Source: Tenacibaculum sp. M341 (GTDB lineage Bacteria > Bacteroidota > Bacteroidia > Flavobacteriales > Flavobacteriaceae). Taken from it: a stretch of DNA of 64,000 nt. The DNA is taken from contig NZ_SJXJ01000003.1 of the NCBI RefSeq assembly GCF_004337695.1, positions 1-64,000 on the forward strand, written 5' to 3'. The position numbers and the translations under genes are program-made. Shown piece by piece: positions 29,423 through 37,402 of this stretch; position 1 is the stretch's first letter, and every line of letters begins with the position of its first letter. The notes beneath the pieces were generated by a model that made no database searches, was not told the origin of the DNA, and saw only the letters and a list, made by a program, of their open reading frames with translations.

Positions 29423-30064
29423 ATGAAAACAATTAAAGTAATGGCAATGGTATTGCTAACAAGTGCAATTACATTTATCGCCTGTCAAAAAGATCAAGAC
29501 ACTGTACAGAACAACTTAGAAACAGAAACGGTAGCGCGTCCGTGGAATATGTTGACTTATAAAGAGATGATTGAAAGACTAGAGTATTACGACGAAACAA
29601 GAAGACCAGTTTTAGAGCAAGCTTTAGGATATGAAGATACTCGATTAAATTATTATTCAATTGAAACTATTGAAAACTATATTAAATATGTAAAACAATT
29701 ATCTAAAGAAAAAGGAATTGAAGTAACAGGAATTAATTTTGTGTCTGGGGCTTATCCTAAAGATGCAAATTATGGTACGCCAGGGTATCAACACATTATG
29801 TTTATGCCAACTACTAATATTGATGGAAAACAGATTTGTTTTGACCCTGTACAATCTACAGATAAAAAAATAGTAACAGTTAAAGAAATGTTAGCCTCTT
29901 TTGGATACAATTGGGTGTATGGTAGTAAAGAGGATTATGAGAATAGAAATATAGTAGAAAAAAAAGTTTTGAATAATTTCAAGAAGAGGGAAGAAATATC
30001 AGATATAAAGAGTGGAGGTGCTAATTTAGGAACTTTTTGTCCTCCATATAATGTTATAGATTAG
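29423..30064 (+). CDS. Predicted lipoprotein, paralogue of the gene at 30268
   Basis: This 213-aa protein has a lipoprotein signal with the lipobox Cys at residue 21 ('ITFIACQK'). Two blocks are shared with the 204-aa protein encoded downstream: 'LTYKEMIERLEYYDETRRP' plus 'EDTRLNYYSIETIENYIKYV', then 'SKEKGIEVTGINFVSGAYPK', 'PTTNIDGKQ' and 'KKIVTVKEML..FGYNWVYG'. The tail carries 'KSGGANLGTFCPPYN', which resembles the neighbour's 'SNLAPPH' ending. I recognise no catalytic motif. It has its own terminator (30120-30168). The context with a following membrane protein, kinase and regulator suggests signalling; this is inference. Confidence 0.7.
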   Translation: MKTIKVMAMVLLTSAITFIACQKDQDTVQNNLETETVARPWNMLTYKEMIERLEYYDETRRPVLEQALGYEDTRLNYYSIETIENYIKYVKQLSKEKGIEVTGINFVSGAYPKDANYGTPGYQHIMFMPTTNIDGKQICFDPVQSTDKKIVTVKEMLASFGYNWVYGSKEDYENRNIVEKKVLNNFKKREEISDIKSGGANLGTFCPPYNVID

Positions 30065-30119
30065 TTTTTATTAGAAAAAGTACTTGCAAAACTCACAACC
30101 CGAAAAAGCCTAAAAAGTG

Positions 30120-30168
30120 AACAGGAAAGACACTGATGACTAAAAGGTGTTTTTCCTGTTTTTTTTTC
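30120..30168 (+). terminator. Terminator after the lipoprotein gene
   Basis: Arms 30120-30134 and 30146-30160 form a roughly 14-bp stem with one G-T pair, followed by a run of nine T. It separates the lipoprotein transcript from the downstream operon. Confidence 0.85.
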
Positions 30169-30230
30169 ATAACGATTTGATTCTTACAGAGAGTTGCATA
30201 AAAAATAATTTTTTCAATAAAAAAAGCATG

Positions 30231-30238
30231 TATTTTTG
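30231..30238 (+). promoter_or_regulatory. Putative -7 element for the kinase operon
   Basis: TATTTTTG fits TAnnTTTG, 29 bases before ATG 30268. No -33 TTG occurs at the expected spacing. Confidence 0.35.
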
Positions 30239-30267
30239 GACTATAACCAAACTAAAAACAAAGTACG

Positions 30268-30882
30268 ATGCCAACATTAAGAGAACTTATCTGTAATTTT
30301 TTATGTCCGAAACCAAAACCGACAAAACCAGAAACATTACTTACCTACAGAACTGTGGTAAATATGTTAGAAACCTATGATGAAGAACGTTTAGATTCTG
30401 TAGGTAGATCGAAATTTATTTCAAGAGGATTGAAATTTGAAGATACTAGAATCAATACTTTTGATTTTGATCAATTACAGAATTATATGCTGTATTGTCA
30501 AAAATTAGCAAAAGAAAAAGATATTAAGTTGAAAGGGATAAGTTTTGTAAAATCAGTATACTCTAAAGAGAATACAAGAAAAGAAGACTTTATTGGGTAC
30601 GAAAGCTTGATATACATACCAACAGCAATAGTAAATGGACAAGAAACACATGTAGATTTAATACATTCTACAAGAGATCAAATTGTAACCTTTAAAGAAA
30701 TGTTGGAGAAATATGGGTATGAATGGCGTTATGATAACAAAGAAAATTTTGTATTAATAACAACGAAGCTGAAAGATATTAAGCAAGAAAAGCTGCAAGA
30801 AGTAAAAGCTATGATGAGAAGTGGAGATGAATTGAGTATTGCAGGGAATAAATCTAATTTAGCACCACCACACGATAAATAA
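30268..30882 (+). CDS. Paralogue of the 29423 lipoprotein, without a signal peptide
   Basis: This 204-aa protein shares with the upstream lipoprotein the blocks 'LTYRTVVNMLETYDEERLD', 'EDTRINTFDFDQLQNYMLY', 'AKEKDIKLKGISFVKSVYSK', 'YIPTAIVNGQE' and 'IVTFKEMLEKYGYEWRYD', and a tail containing 'RSG' and 'NLAPPH'. The N-terminus 'MPTLRELICNFLCPKPKPTK' is not a secretion signal, although two Cys occur there. It is the first gene of an operon: the membrane protein starts 4 bases after it. A role as ligand, sensor or regulator of the kinase is possible but unproven. Confidence 0.7.
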   Translation: MPTLRELICNFLCPKPKPTKPETLLTYRTVVNMLETYDEERLDSVGRSKFISRGLKFEDTRINTFDFDQLQNYMLYCQKLAKEKDIKLKGISFVKSVYSKENTRKEDFIGYESLIYIPTAIVNGQETHVDLIHSTRDQIVTFKEMLEKYGYEWRYDNKENFVLITTKLKDIKQEKLQEVKAMMRSGDELSIAGNKSNLAPPHDK

Positions 30883-30886
30883 TTCT

Positions 30887-31498
30887 ATGATTTCTTACTT
30901 ATCCCTTTTTAGTCAGATATTAGCAATGATTATATCATTTTTATACCTAAAAAAAAATCACTACAAGAATACAGTAGAAAAACTAGCTGTTTTGTTCTTT
31001 TTAACTGTTTTGGTAGAATTTATAGGGTTTTATCATGTTGAAAATGGGACTTCAAGTTTTTTGTATTATTATATATTTACATTTTTTGAGTTTTTATTAA
31101 TCACTTTAATCTACAGGAATTCAAAAATGAATAAATTCTCTAAAAAAGGATTTATTATTCTTTTTTTTGTTTTTCTAATTTCTTGGTTTTTTGTGTTAAA
31201 TAATAAATCATTATACAGGTATACCATAGTAGTTGAATCATTAAGTATTGCAATCTATGCATTTTCTTTTCTAAAAAGTTTATTGATTTCAGATAAAATA
31301 TTAAATTACAAGAGGAATTTAATATTTTGGATATCTATTGGTTTTCTAATTTTTTATTTACCATCTATCCCGTTTTTTGTTTTGTGGAATTATATGCAAA
31401 ATAGGGGTTTGTTTCCTATATTAAATATATTGATTATTTTAATGAACCTATTTATCATTTATGGACTAATTACATGCAGCAAGGAGGAGAAATACTAA
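30887..31498 (+). CDS. Multi-TM membrane protein (candidate sensor subunit)
   Basis: This 203-aa, very hydrophobic protein has about 6-7 TM helices and short loops. It lacks any known catalytic motif. Its C-terminus overlaps the start of the histidine kinase gene by 25 bases, so the two are translationally coupled and probably made in similar amounts. Because the kinase lacks a sensory domain, this protein is the natural candidate for its membrane sensor. That assignment is inference from context. Confidence 0.7.
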   Translation: MISYLSLFSQILAMIISFLYLKKNHYKNTVEKLAVLFFLTVLVEFIGFYHVENGTSSFLYYYIFTFFEFLLITLIYRNSKMNKFSKKGFIILFFVFLISWFFVLNNKSLYRYTIVVESLSIAIYAFSFLKSLLISDKILNYKRNLIFWISIGFLIFYLPSIPFFVLWNYMQNRGLFPILNILIILMNLFIIYGLITCSKEEKY

Positions 31499-32229
31499 TT
31501 ATATCTACAATAATAATAGCACTGGTTGTTATATTTTTAATAGTATTATTTACGGTATTTCAACGTAGAAAAAATCATTTACTACAAGAAAAAGAAATAG
31601 AAAAAAAACGTTTTGAGACTGAAATAGCAGAAACGCAAATAGAAATTAGAGAAGAAACATTAAGAAATATTAGCTGGGAGTTGCACGATAATATTGGGCA
31701 ACTCCTCACTTTGGCTAAAATACAGTTGCAAAGTGTACCTTCAGAAAATCTAGGAGAAATATCAGAAACCATCACCAAAAGTTTAAATGAAATACGCTCG
31801 TTATCAAAATTGATAAATCCAGAGTTTATAAATAACGTAAAACTTAGAGAAGCGTTACAATTAGAGGTAGAGCGTTTCAATCGTTTACAGTTTATAGAGG
31901 CATCTTTAGAAGTTAAAGGCGTTGAAAAAGAGGTTGATAAGAAGCACAGTGTTATTTTATTTAGAATTTTACAAGAATTTTTTTCAAATACCATAAAACA
32001 TGCTAGAGGTTCAAAACTTGAAGTAATGTTAGCTTTTGAAGATGATTTACTTACAATTACCGCAAAAGACAACGGTGTAGGTTTCAATTTAGAAGAAGTT
32101 GGTAAAAAAGGCATTGGTTTACAGAATATAAAAACCAGAGCAAAACTTATAAATGCTGAAGTAAATTTAGAATCTAAGCCCGATTATGGTACAATTCTAA
32201 AAATTTATTACTATTTTTATAAGGTATAA
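31474..32229 (+). CDS. Sensor histidine kinase (HisKA_3 type) without a sensor domain
   Basis: This 251-aa protein has one TM helix (residues 7-29), a coiled-coil (35-63), and a HisKA_3 dimerisation/phosphoacceptor helix with H71 in 'ISWELHDNIGQLLTLAK'. The HATPase domain has an N-box ('QEFFSNTIKHA'), G1 ('DNGVGFNLE') and G2 ('GKKGIGLQNIKTRA'). The periplasmic part is only about six residues, so it cannot sense ligand by itself. It pairs with the LuxR-type regulator 44 bases downstream. It overlaps the membrane-protein gene upstream. Confidence 0.9.
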   Translation: MQQGGEILIISTIIIALVVIFLIVLFTVFQRRKNHLLQEKEIEKKRFETEIAETQIEIREETLRNISWELHDNIGQLLTLAKIQLQSVPSENLGEISETITKSLNEIRSLSKLINPEFINNVKLREALQLEVERFNRLQFIEASLEVKGVEKEVDKKHSVILFRILQEFFSNTIKHARGSKLEVMLAFEDDLLTITAKDNGVGFNLEEVGKKGIGLQNIKTRAKLINAEVNLESKPDYGTILKIYYYFYKV

Positions 32230-32273
32230 TCCCCTTATACAGCAGTTTTTTAGTAATTAATATTCAGTCAACT

Positions 32274-32915
32274 ATGAAGTATTCAGTTGTTGTGGTAGAC
32301 GATCATACGTTGTTATCACAAGCTATTGAGAGCATGGTTAATACCTTTGATAAGTTCAAAGTATTATATACATGCAAGAATGGGGGAGAGGTACAAGAAA
32401 AGTTTAATGCTTCTCCGAGAAATGTTCCAGACATTGTTTTGGTAGACGTTAATATGCCGGTAATGAATGGTATTGAAACGACGGAGTGGGTAGTGGCAAA
32501 TTATCCGAATGTTCATGTGTTAGCGCTTTCTGTAGAAGATGCAGATGGGACCATTTTGAAAATGTTAAAAGCAGGTGCGATTGGTTATCTTTTAAAGGAT
32601 ACTCAAAAAGATGTATTAGAAAAAGCATTGTTAGAAATCATCGAAAATGGATTTTATCACACTAAAAGTGTAACCAACTTATTAGTAGACTCAGTGTCAG
32701 GTAAAGACAAAAATCGAGTTAACTTTAAAGAAAACGAAATTAAATTTATGCGCTTAGCTTGTTCAGAACTAACGTATAAAGAAATTGCCGAAAAAATGTT
32801 TTTAAGTCCTAAAACTATTGATGGTTACAGAGATAGTCTTTTTACTAAGCTAGACTTAAGAAACAGAGTTGGGTTAGTAATGTATGCAATTAAGAATAAA
32901 ATTTATACGCCTTAA
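32274..32915 (+). CDS. NarL/LuxR-type response regulator
   Basis: This 213-aa protein has a receiver domain with the acidic pair D9-D10, phosphoacceptor D58 in 'IVLVDVNMP', and the conserved Lys in 'YLLKDTQ'. A LuxR-type HTH follows ('ELTYKEIAEKMFLSPKTIDGYRDSLFTKL'). It is the expected partner of the HisKA_3 kinase encoded just upstream. Target promoters are unknown; the lipoprotein promoter region around 29300-29420 is a reasonable one to test. A large terminator ends the operon. Confidence 0.92.
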   Translation: MKYSVVVVDDHTLLSQAIESMVNTFDKFKVLYTCKNGGEVQEKFNASPRNVPDIVLVDVNMPVMNGIETTEWVVANYPNVHVLALSVEDADGTILKMLKAGAIGYLLKDTQKDVLEKALLEIIENGFYHTKSVTNLLVDSVSGKDKNRVNFKENEIKFMRLACSELTYKEIAEKMFLSPKTIDGYRDSLFTKLDLRNRVGLVMYAIKNKIYTP

Positions 32916-33019
32916 TGAATTAGAAAATTACTATCTATCCAAAACAATTAGTGTTGTAACAACAAAATTATTATTACAAGTTCTCTTCTTTTAAGTTGAG
33001 AGTGAAGTAAGTTTTGTAG

Positions 33020-33098
33020 AAGGAACAAATCGTCTTTTTTGTAAGTGCTTAGTTAACTTACAATAATATGTGAAAGATGATTTGTTCCTTTTTTTTAT
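33020..33098 (+). terminator. Compound terminator of the kinase operon
   Basis: A perfect 12-bp outer stem (33020-33031 with 33079-33090) encloses a second 6-bp hairpin (33041-33046 with 33056-33061) and is followed by a T-run. The loop is unusually long for a simple terminator. Confidence 0.7.
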
Positions 33099-33155
33099 GA
33101 AATAATTAAATAAATCAAAAGGAAATATCTAATTCTAATTATTTAAATTAGTAAC

Positions 33156-34175
33156 ATGACACACGAGTTCGTAGATATTGTAAAACAATCTTTAATAAAT
33201 CAGCAAAAAGGAATAAAAAATGTATTAGCTACCGTTGTGCATTTAGAAGGTTCATCTTACAGGAAACCAGGAGTTAGAATGTTGATAGCTGAAGATGGAA
33301 GTATGGTAGGAGCGGTGAGTGGAGGTTGTGTAGAAAAGGAGGTGAAATTACGAGCGCAAACTGTTTTTAGTGAACAAAAACCGAAAGTAATTACTTACGA
33401 TGGTAGGTATCGATTAGGGTGCGAAGGAATCCTATATATTTTAATTGAACCTTTTACTATCTCTGAAGATCTTATTGATGACCTTCATGTTGCGTTAGAA
33501 AAAAGAAAAGAATTTACAATAAATGCTTTTTTTACTGCGGAAGATGAGGTAGTAGGTGATTTTGGAAGTGTGTTGAAATTCTCTACAGATAAAGAATACA
33601 CATTTAATTCAAACATTCAAATAGATACTACTTCTAATAAACAATTTACTCAAACATTAAAACCTTTAACAAAGTTATTAATAATAGGAGGGGAGCATGA
33701 TGCGGTAAAGTTAACCTCAGTTGCTAGTTTGTTGGGGTGGCAAGTAGATGTAGTAACGTCTATTAAAGATCCAAAATTGTTAGCAGATTTTCCTGGTGCA
33801 GCATCAGTAATAGCGAGTACTCCAGAAACAATAGATTTAGAAATTGACTCAGATACAGTAGTGGTGTTAATGACGCATAATTATGTGTTAGATTTAAAAT
33901 ATTTATTAAAAATTTTAGATTTTAATCCTATTTACATTGGTGTTTTAGGTTCAACTAAAAGAAGAGATCAGCTTCAAAATGATTTATTTCATTACAATGA
34001 AGAGATTACAGAAGAGGTTATAGAAGCAATTTACAGTCCGGCTGGATTAAATATTGGAGCGGTAACACCTGTAGAAATTGCAGTTTCAATTGTTGCAGAA
34101 ATATTAGCTGTTATCAGAGAAAAAGAACCTTATTCACTTCGAAACATTAAAGGAAAAATTCATATTCAGAAATAG
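33156..34175 (+). CDS. XdhC/CoxI family protein
   Basis: The 339-aa product has an N-terminal XdhC/CoxI domain ('VVHLEGSSYRKPGVRMLIAEDGSMVGAVSGGCVEKEV') and a C-terminal Rossmann domain from about residue 175 ('LLIIGGEHDAVKL'), ending with the conserved 'SPAGLNIGAVTPVEIAVSIVAEI'. From family knowledge, XdhC binds and sulfurates molybdenum cofactor for xanthine dehydrogenase/aldehyde oxidoreductase. Its partner, a MocA-like nucleotidyltransferase, follows after 3 bases. The molybdoenzyme is not in the window. Confidence 0.9.
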   Translation: MTHEFVDIVKQSLINQQKGIKNVLATVVHLEGSSYRKPGVRMLIAEDGSMVGAVSGGCVEKEVKLRAQTVFSEQKPKVITYDGRYRLGCEGILYILIEPFTISEDLIDDLHVALEKRKEFTINAFFTAEDEVVGDFGSVLKFSTDKEYTFNSNIQIDTTSNKQFTQTLKPLTKLLIIGGEHDAVKLTSVASLLGWQVDVVTSIKDPKLLADFPGAASVIASTPETIDLEIDSDTVVVLMTHNYVLDLKYLLKILDFNPIYIGVLGSTKRRDQLQNDLFHYNEEITEEVIEAIYSPAGLNIGAVTPVEIAVSIVAEILAVIREKEPYSLRNIKGKIHIQK

Positions 34176-34178
34176 CTT

Positions 34179-34751
34179 ATGAAAATAGCAGTGCTAATTC
34201 TAGCAGCAGGATCAGCTTCTCGAATGGGAAAAATAAAACAGCTATTGCCTTATAAGCATACATTTTTACTGGGAAATATTATAGAAAATGCTCTAGAAAT
34301 AGTGCCCGATGATGTATATGTAGTTTTAGGAGCTAATAAAAATAATATTCAAGAAAAGTTAGAGCAGTATCCTGTAACAACAATTGTCAATAATAATTAC
34401 AAGTTAGGGCTAAGTGCAAGTATTGTTTGTGGTGTGCAAGAACTTTTAAATTACGATGCTATTCTAGTATGTTTAGGAGATCAACCTAAAATAGATACAG
34501 ATTACTTAAAAGAAATGATAGAACTTTTCAAGAAAAATGAAAACGGAATTGTAGCATCCAATTATGGGAAATTAAATGGAGTACCTGCTATTTTTTCTAA
34601 GTCTTTTTATTCTGAATTGTTGAATTTAAAAGGAGATAAAGGTGCAAAAATGTTATTAAATTCAAAAGATAAACCTGTTAGTGTTTATAATGCTACAGAC
34701 AAACTGTTAGATATTGACACACCTGAAGATTATAAAAAATTGATACAATAA
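34179..34751 (+). CDS. MobA/MocA-like nucleotidyltransferase
   Basis: This 190-aa GT-A-like NTP transferase has the signature 'LILAAGSASRMGKIKQLLPY' and a metal-binding 'CLGDQPKID'. Close relatives are molybdenum cofactor cytidylyltransferase (MocA) and the MobA-like proteins encoded beside xdhC. It probably makes the CMP form of the cofactor for a xanthine-dehydrogenase-type enzyme. It is coupled to xdhC by a 3-base gap. Confidence 0.85.
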   Translation: MKIAVLILAAGSASRMGKIKQLLPYKHTFLLGNIIENALEIVPDDVYVVLGANKNNIQEKLEQYPVTTIVNNNYKLGLSASIVCGVQELLNYDAILVCLGDQPKIDTDYLKEMIELFKKNENGIVASNYGKLNGVPAIFSKSFYSELLNLKGDKGAKMLLNSKDKPVSVYNATDKLLDIDTPEDYKKLIQ

Positions 34752-34829
34752 AATAGTAGCGATAGCATTTATTATTAATAACAAACAATCCTTATAATAT
34801 TGATGTGTCACTAATTCAATATTTATGGG

Positions 34830-34837
34830 TAAATTTG
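34830..34837 (+). promoter_or_regulatory. Putative -7 element for rbfA, very close to the start codon
   Basis: TAAATTTG fits TAnnTTTG and ends only 4 bases before ATG 34842. If used, transcription would start at or next to the start codon, giving a leaderless or near-leaderless mRNA. Confidence 0.4.
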
Positions 34838-34841
34838 CAGT

Positions 34842-35237
34842 ATGGAAGAAACAAATAGACAGCGAAAAATAGCCGCTTTATTACAGAAAGATTTAGTTGA
34901 TGTTTTACAGCGTGCAGCTCAGGAAGGAATGAAAGGAGTCATAATATCTGTTTCCAAAGTATCTGTAACTGCCGATTTAGGAGTTGCAAAAGTGTACTTA
35001 AGTGTTTTCCCATCTGAGAAAAGAGACGAAATTATTGAAGGTGTAAAGTCAAATACACCATTAATACGCCATGAAATGGCAAAAAGAACAAAAAATCAAT
35101 TACGCAGAATGCCTGATTTAATGTTTTTTGGAGATGATAGTTTAGACTATATTGAAGATATTGATCGTTCTTTAAAAGGAGAAGACGTAGATCCTATAAA
35201 AAATCCAGAAATTTTACCACGTCGTCAAAAAAGATAA
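34842..35237 (+). CDS. rbfA: Ribosome-binding factor A
   Basis: The 131-aa product has the family length. It has a KH-type fold ('ETNRQRKIAALLQKDLVDVL' helix, 'VSVTADLGVAKVYLSVFP', 'MAKRTKNQLRRMPDLMFFGDDSLDY'). It assists late 16S rRNA/30S maturation, especially at the 5' helix-1 region. The permease gene that starts 39 bases downstream is a common flavobacterial neighbour in my recollection. Confidence 0.95.
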   Translation: MEETNRQRKIAALLQKDLVDVLQRAAQEGMKGVIISVSKVSVTADLGVAKVYLSVFPSEKRDEIIEGVKSNTPLIRHEMAKRTKNQLRRMPDLMFFGDDSLDYIEDIDRSLKGEDVDPIKNPEILPRRQKR

Positions 35238-35262
35238 TCAATAATAAAGCTTACATTTCCAT

Positions 35263-35270
35263 TAATTTTG
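35263..35270 (+). promoter_or_regulatory. Putative -7 element for the permease gene
   Basis: TAATTTTG matches TAnnTTTG and ends 6 bases before the TTG start at 35277, again implying a very short leader. Confidence 0.35.
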
Positions 35271-35276
35271 TAGCAA

Positions 35277-36482
35277 TTGAATTTTCCGTTTTACATAGCT
35301 AAAAGATACTTACAATCTAAAAATAGTACTAATGCCATTAACATTATTACTATTATAGCCATATTTGGTGTTGTTGTAGGTACCTTAGCTTTATTTATTA
35401 TTTTATCTGGTTTTTCAGGATTACGCACTTTTAGTTATTCGTTATTGAATAACTCTGATCCAGATCTAAAAATTACTTCTTCTGTAGGAAAAACTTTTGA
35501 GTATACATCGGCTATAGATGAAGAGTTGATTTCAAATACCAATATTCTTTCTTTTTCTAAAGTTGTTGAAGAACGTGTTTTTTTAAAGTATCAAGACAAA
35601 GATCATACTGCAAATATTAAAGGAGTTGATATTAATTATAATAATGTAGTTAAGATAGATTCTTCTTTGTGGGTAGGTAGTTGGATTGACCCTGAATATA
35701 AAAATACAGCTGTTGTAGGTTTGGGAGTAATGTCTAAATTGGCAAATTTATATCAGTTAGATTTTATTCATCCATTATATGTGTATGTGCCTAAGCCAGG
35801 TAAAGGTTTGCTAAATCCTAATAATGCATTTAATTCAATAGAAACTCAAGTTATTGGAGTGTACAGAGGAAAAGAAGAGTTTCAAAATAAATATGTGTTT
35901 ACTGAATTAGCAGTAGCTCAAAAGTTACTAAACTATCAAAATAATAAAGTTACTGGTATAGAAATAAAGCTAAATGATAATGAAGTTGTTGATAAAGAAG
36001 TGGTTTTGTTGCAAAAGGCTTTAGGGAAAGATTATAAAATTCAAACAAGAGCTGAGTTAAATGCATTGGTTTATAAAGTAATTAATACAGAAAGTTTTGT
36101 GTCATATTTAATTTTCACACTTATTGTAGTTATTGCTTTGTTTAACGTTATTGGTGCTATTATAATGATGATTCTTGATAAAAGAAAGAATTTAAAAACC
36201 TTGTTAAGTTTAGGAGCTACTTTAAAGAATATAAAAACAATTTTTGTTTTTCAAGGTTCTTTATTAACGCTTGTAGGTATGTTCGTAGGGCTTTTCTTAG
36301 GTATTGTATTAGTTTTATTACAACAGCAATTCGGATGGTTTAAAATAACAGCAAATGTAGCCTATCCAGTAGAGTTTAGATTGGAGAATTTACTAATAGT
36401 TGCCAGTACAATAATTGTATTAGGTTTTATATCTGCAAAAATTGCGGCAAGCAGAATTTCAAAAGATTTTATTGAAAACTAA
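35277..36482 (+). CDS. FtsX-like ABC transporter permease (LolC/LolE-like)
   Basis: This 401-aa protein has the MacB/LolCE topology: TM1 near residues 20-45 ('INIITIIAIFGVVVGTLALFIILSGFSGL'), a large periplasmic domain (about 45-270) and three C-terminal TM helices in the FtsX domain (about 275-395). In family members it mobilises lipoproteins or other envelope substrates together with an ATPase, which is not encoded here. The start is TTG (35277); the N-terminal 'NFPFYIAKRYL' is typical of the family, so it is accepted. It follows rbfA closely. Confidence 0.87.
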   Translation: MNFPFYIAKRYLQSKNSTNAINIITIIAIFGVVVGTLALFIILSGFSGLRTFSYSLLNNSDPDLKITSSVGKTFEYTSAIDEELISNTNILSFSKVVEERVFLKYQDKDHTANIKGVDINYNNVVKIDSSLWVGSWIDPEYKNTAVVGLGVMSKLANLYQLDFIHPLYVYVPKPGKGLLNPNNAFNSIETQVIGVYRGKEEFQNKYVFTELAVAQKLLNYQNNKVTGIEIKLNDNEVVDKEVVLLQKALGKDYKIQTRAELNALVYKVINTESFVSYLIFTLIVVIALFNVIGAIIMMILDKRKNLKTLLSLGATLKNIKTIFVFQGSLLTLVGMFVGLFLGIVLVLLQQQFGWFKITANVAYPVEFRLENLLIVASTIIVLGFISAKIAASRISKDFIEN

Positions 36483-36485
36483 AAA

Positions 36486-36556
36486 ATAGGTGTCTGAAAT
36501 CAAACACCTATGTCAAAATAGATTATTGTTTTGTTGTTCCCCTCTATTTTGACATA
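36486..36556 (+). other. Two mutually exclusive hairpins downstream of the permease gene
   Basis: Hairpin 1 pairs 36486-36493 with 36504-36511 (8 bp). Hairpin 2 pairs 36509-36521 with 36544-36556 (13 bp, perfect). They share bases 36509-36511, so only one can form fully. No T-run follows, so this is not a standard terminator. Confidence 0.5.
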
Positions 36557-36693
36557 GAAGAATAAACTTACATGTTTATTTTAAGTATTTGAAATATTGT
36601 CTTGCAAATAGATTACTCAAAAAATCGCCCCCGACTCTTATAATTTTATAAACCTACATAATGCAAAAATATTAGATTGGAATTGTTTTCTAG

Positions 36694-36881
36694 TGAAGCA
36701 AAAATGAGTACGTGTTAAAATGAGTTAAACATAGGGATTATATTTAATATTCTAACATTATAGGGTTAAATGTTTCTTTTTAGGGATCTCTTGTTTTGAA
36801 AGTAGAGATTTACTTTATGTTTCATTTAGGGATTTAATAAGTAGAACTTTATAATAACAGCTGCTACTCATTTTTACTTAC
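36694..36881. repeat. MITE-like element, copy 1
   Basis: The ends are inverted repeats: 'gaagcaaaaatgagta' at 36695-36710 and 'tactcatttttacttac' at 36865-36881 (14 of 17 paired). The interior shares a conserved block (36769-36829) with copy 2 that includes 'atgtttc' twice and a 'gatctct...agagatt' hairpin. It has no ORF. Confidence 0.6.
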
Positions 36882-37203
36882 ATAATATAAAAACACTTTT
36901 AATTTTTAAAAAGCCTCCTCAATAATATTACACCGTAAAGATACAGATTTATTTCAGTAAAAAAGTTTACATATGTTAAAAAATAGTGTTAAAAATGAAA
37001 AAAGTTCAAAAAATAAGGGGTTCGACTCTTTTTTTGATTTTTTGAAGGGGTGTTTTTTGTGATATTAAATATTAAGTGTCGTTTTTGTTGAATTATGTGT
37101 AATTAAGATGTTAAAAGATTGAGAATGATGTTTTTTTTAATGTATTGATATATAGTGGTTTACTTTTTTTTATAGGTAAGGTTGTATGCAATTTTTAGGA
37201 GAA

Positions 37204-37372
37204 TGAAGTAAAAATGAGTTATGATGTTAAACTAAGTTGGAATTGGGATTATTCTAATTACTATTTTAAAATGGTAAAATGTTTCTTTTTAGTGATCTCT
37301 TACATTATGAGATTTACTTTATGTTTCATTTAGATATTTTATACATCTAACAGTCTACTCATTTTTACTTAC
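37204..37372. repeat. MITE-like element, copy 2
   Basis: The ends 'tgaagtaaaaatgagt' (37204-37219) and 'actcatttttacttac' (37357-37372) contain a perfect 14-bp inverted repeat. The interior block 37275-37333 aligns with copy 1. The copy is about 19 bases shorter than copy 1 and lies in the same orientation. Confidence 0.6.
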
Positions 37373-37402
37373 ACTTATAAGACACAAGTAAATTTAAAAA
37401 GT

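Noticed and set aside
37016-37032. tRNA/tmRNA-like 'ggttcgactc' in the gap before dusB
   Set aside because: The T-arm-like motif lacks a proper stem, and no acceptor, D- or anticodon arm could be found around it.
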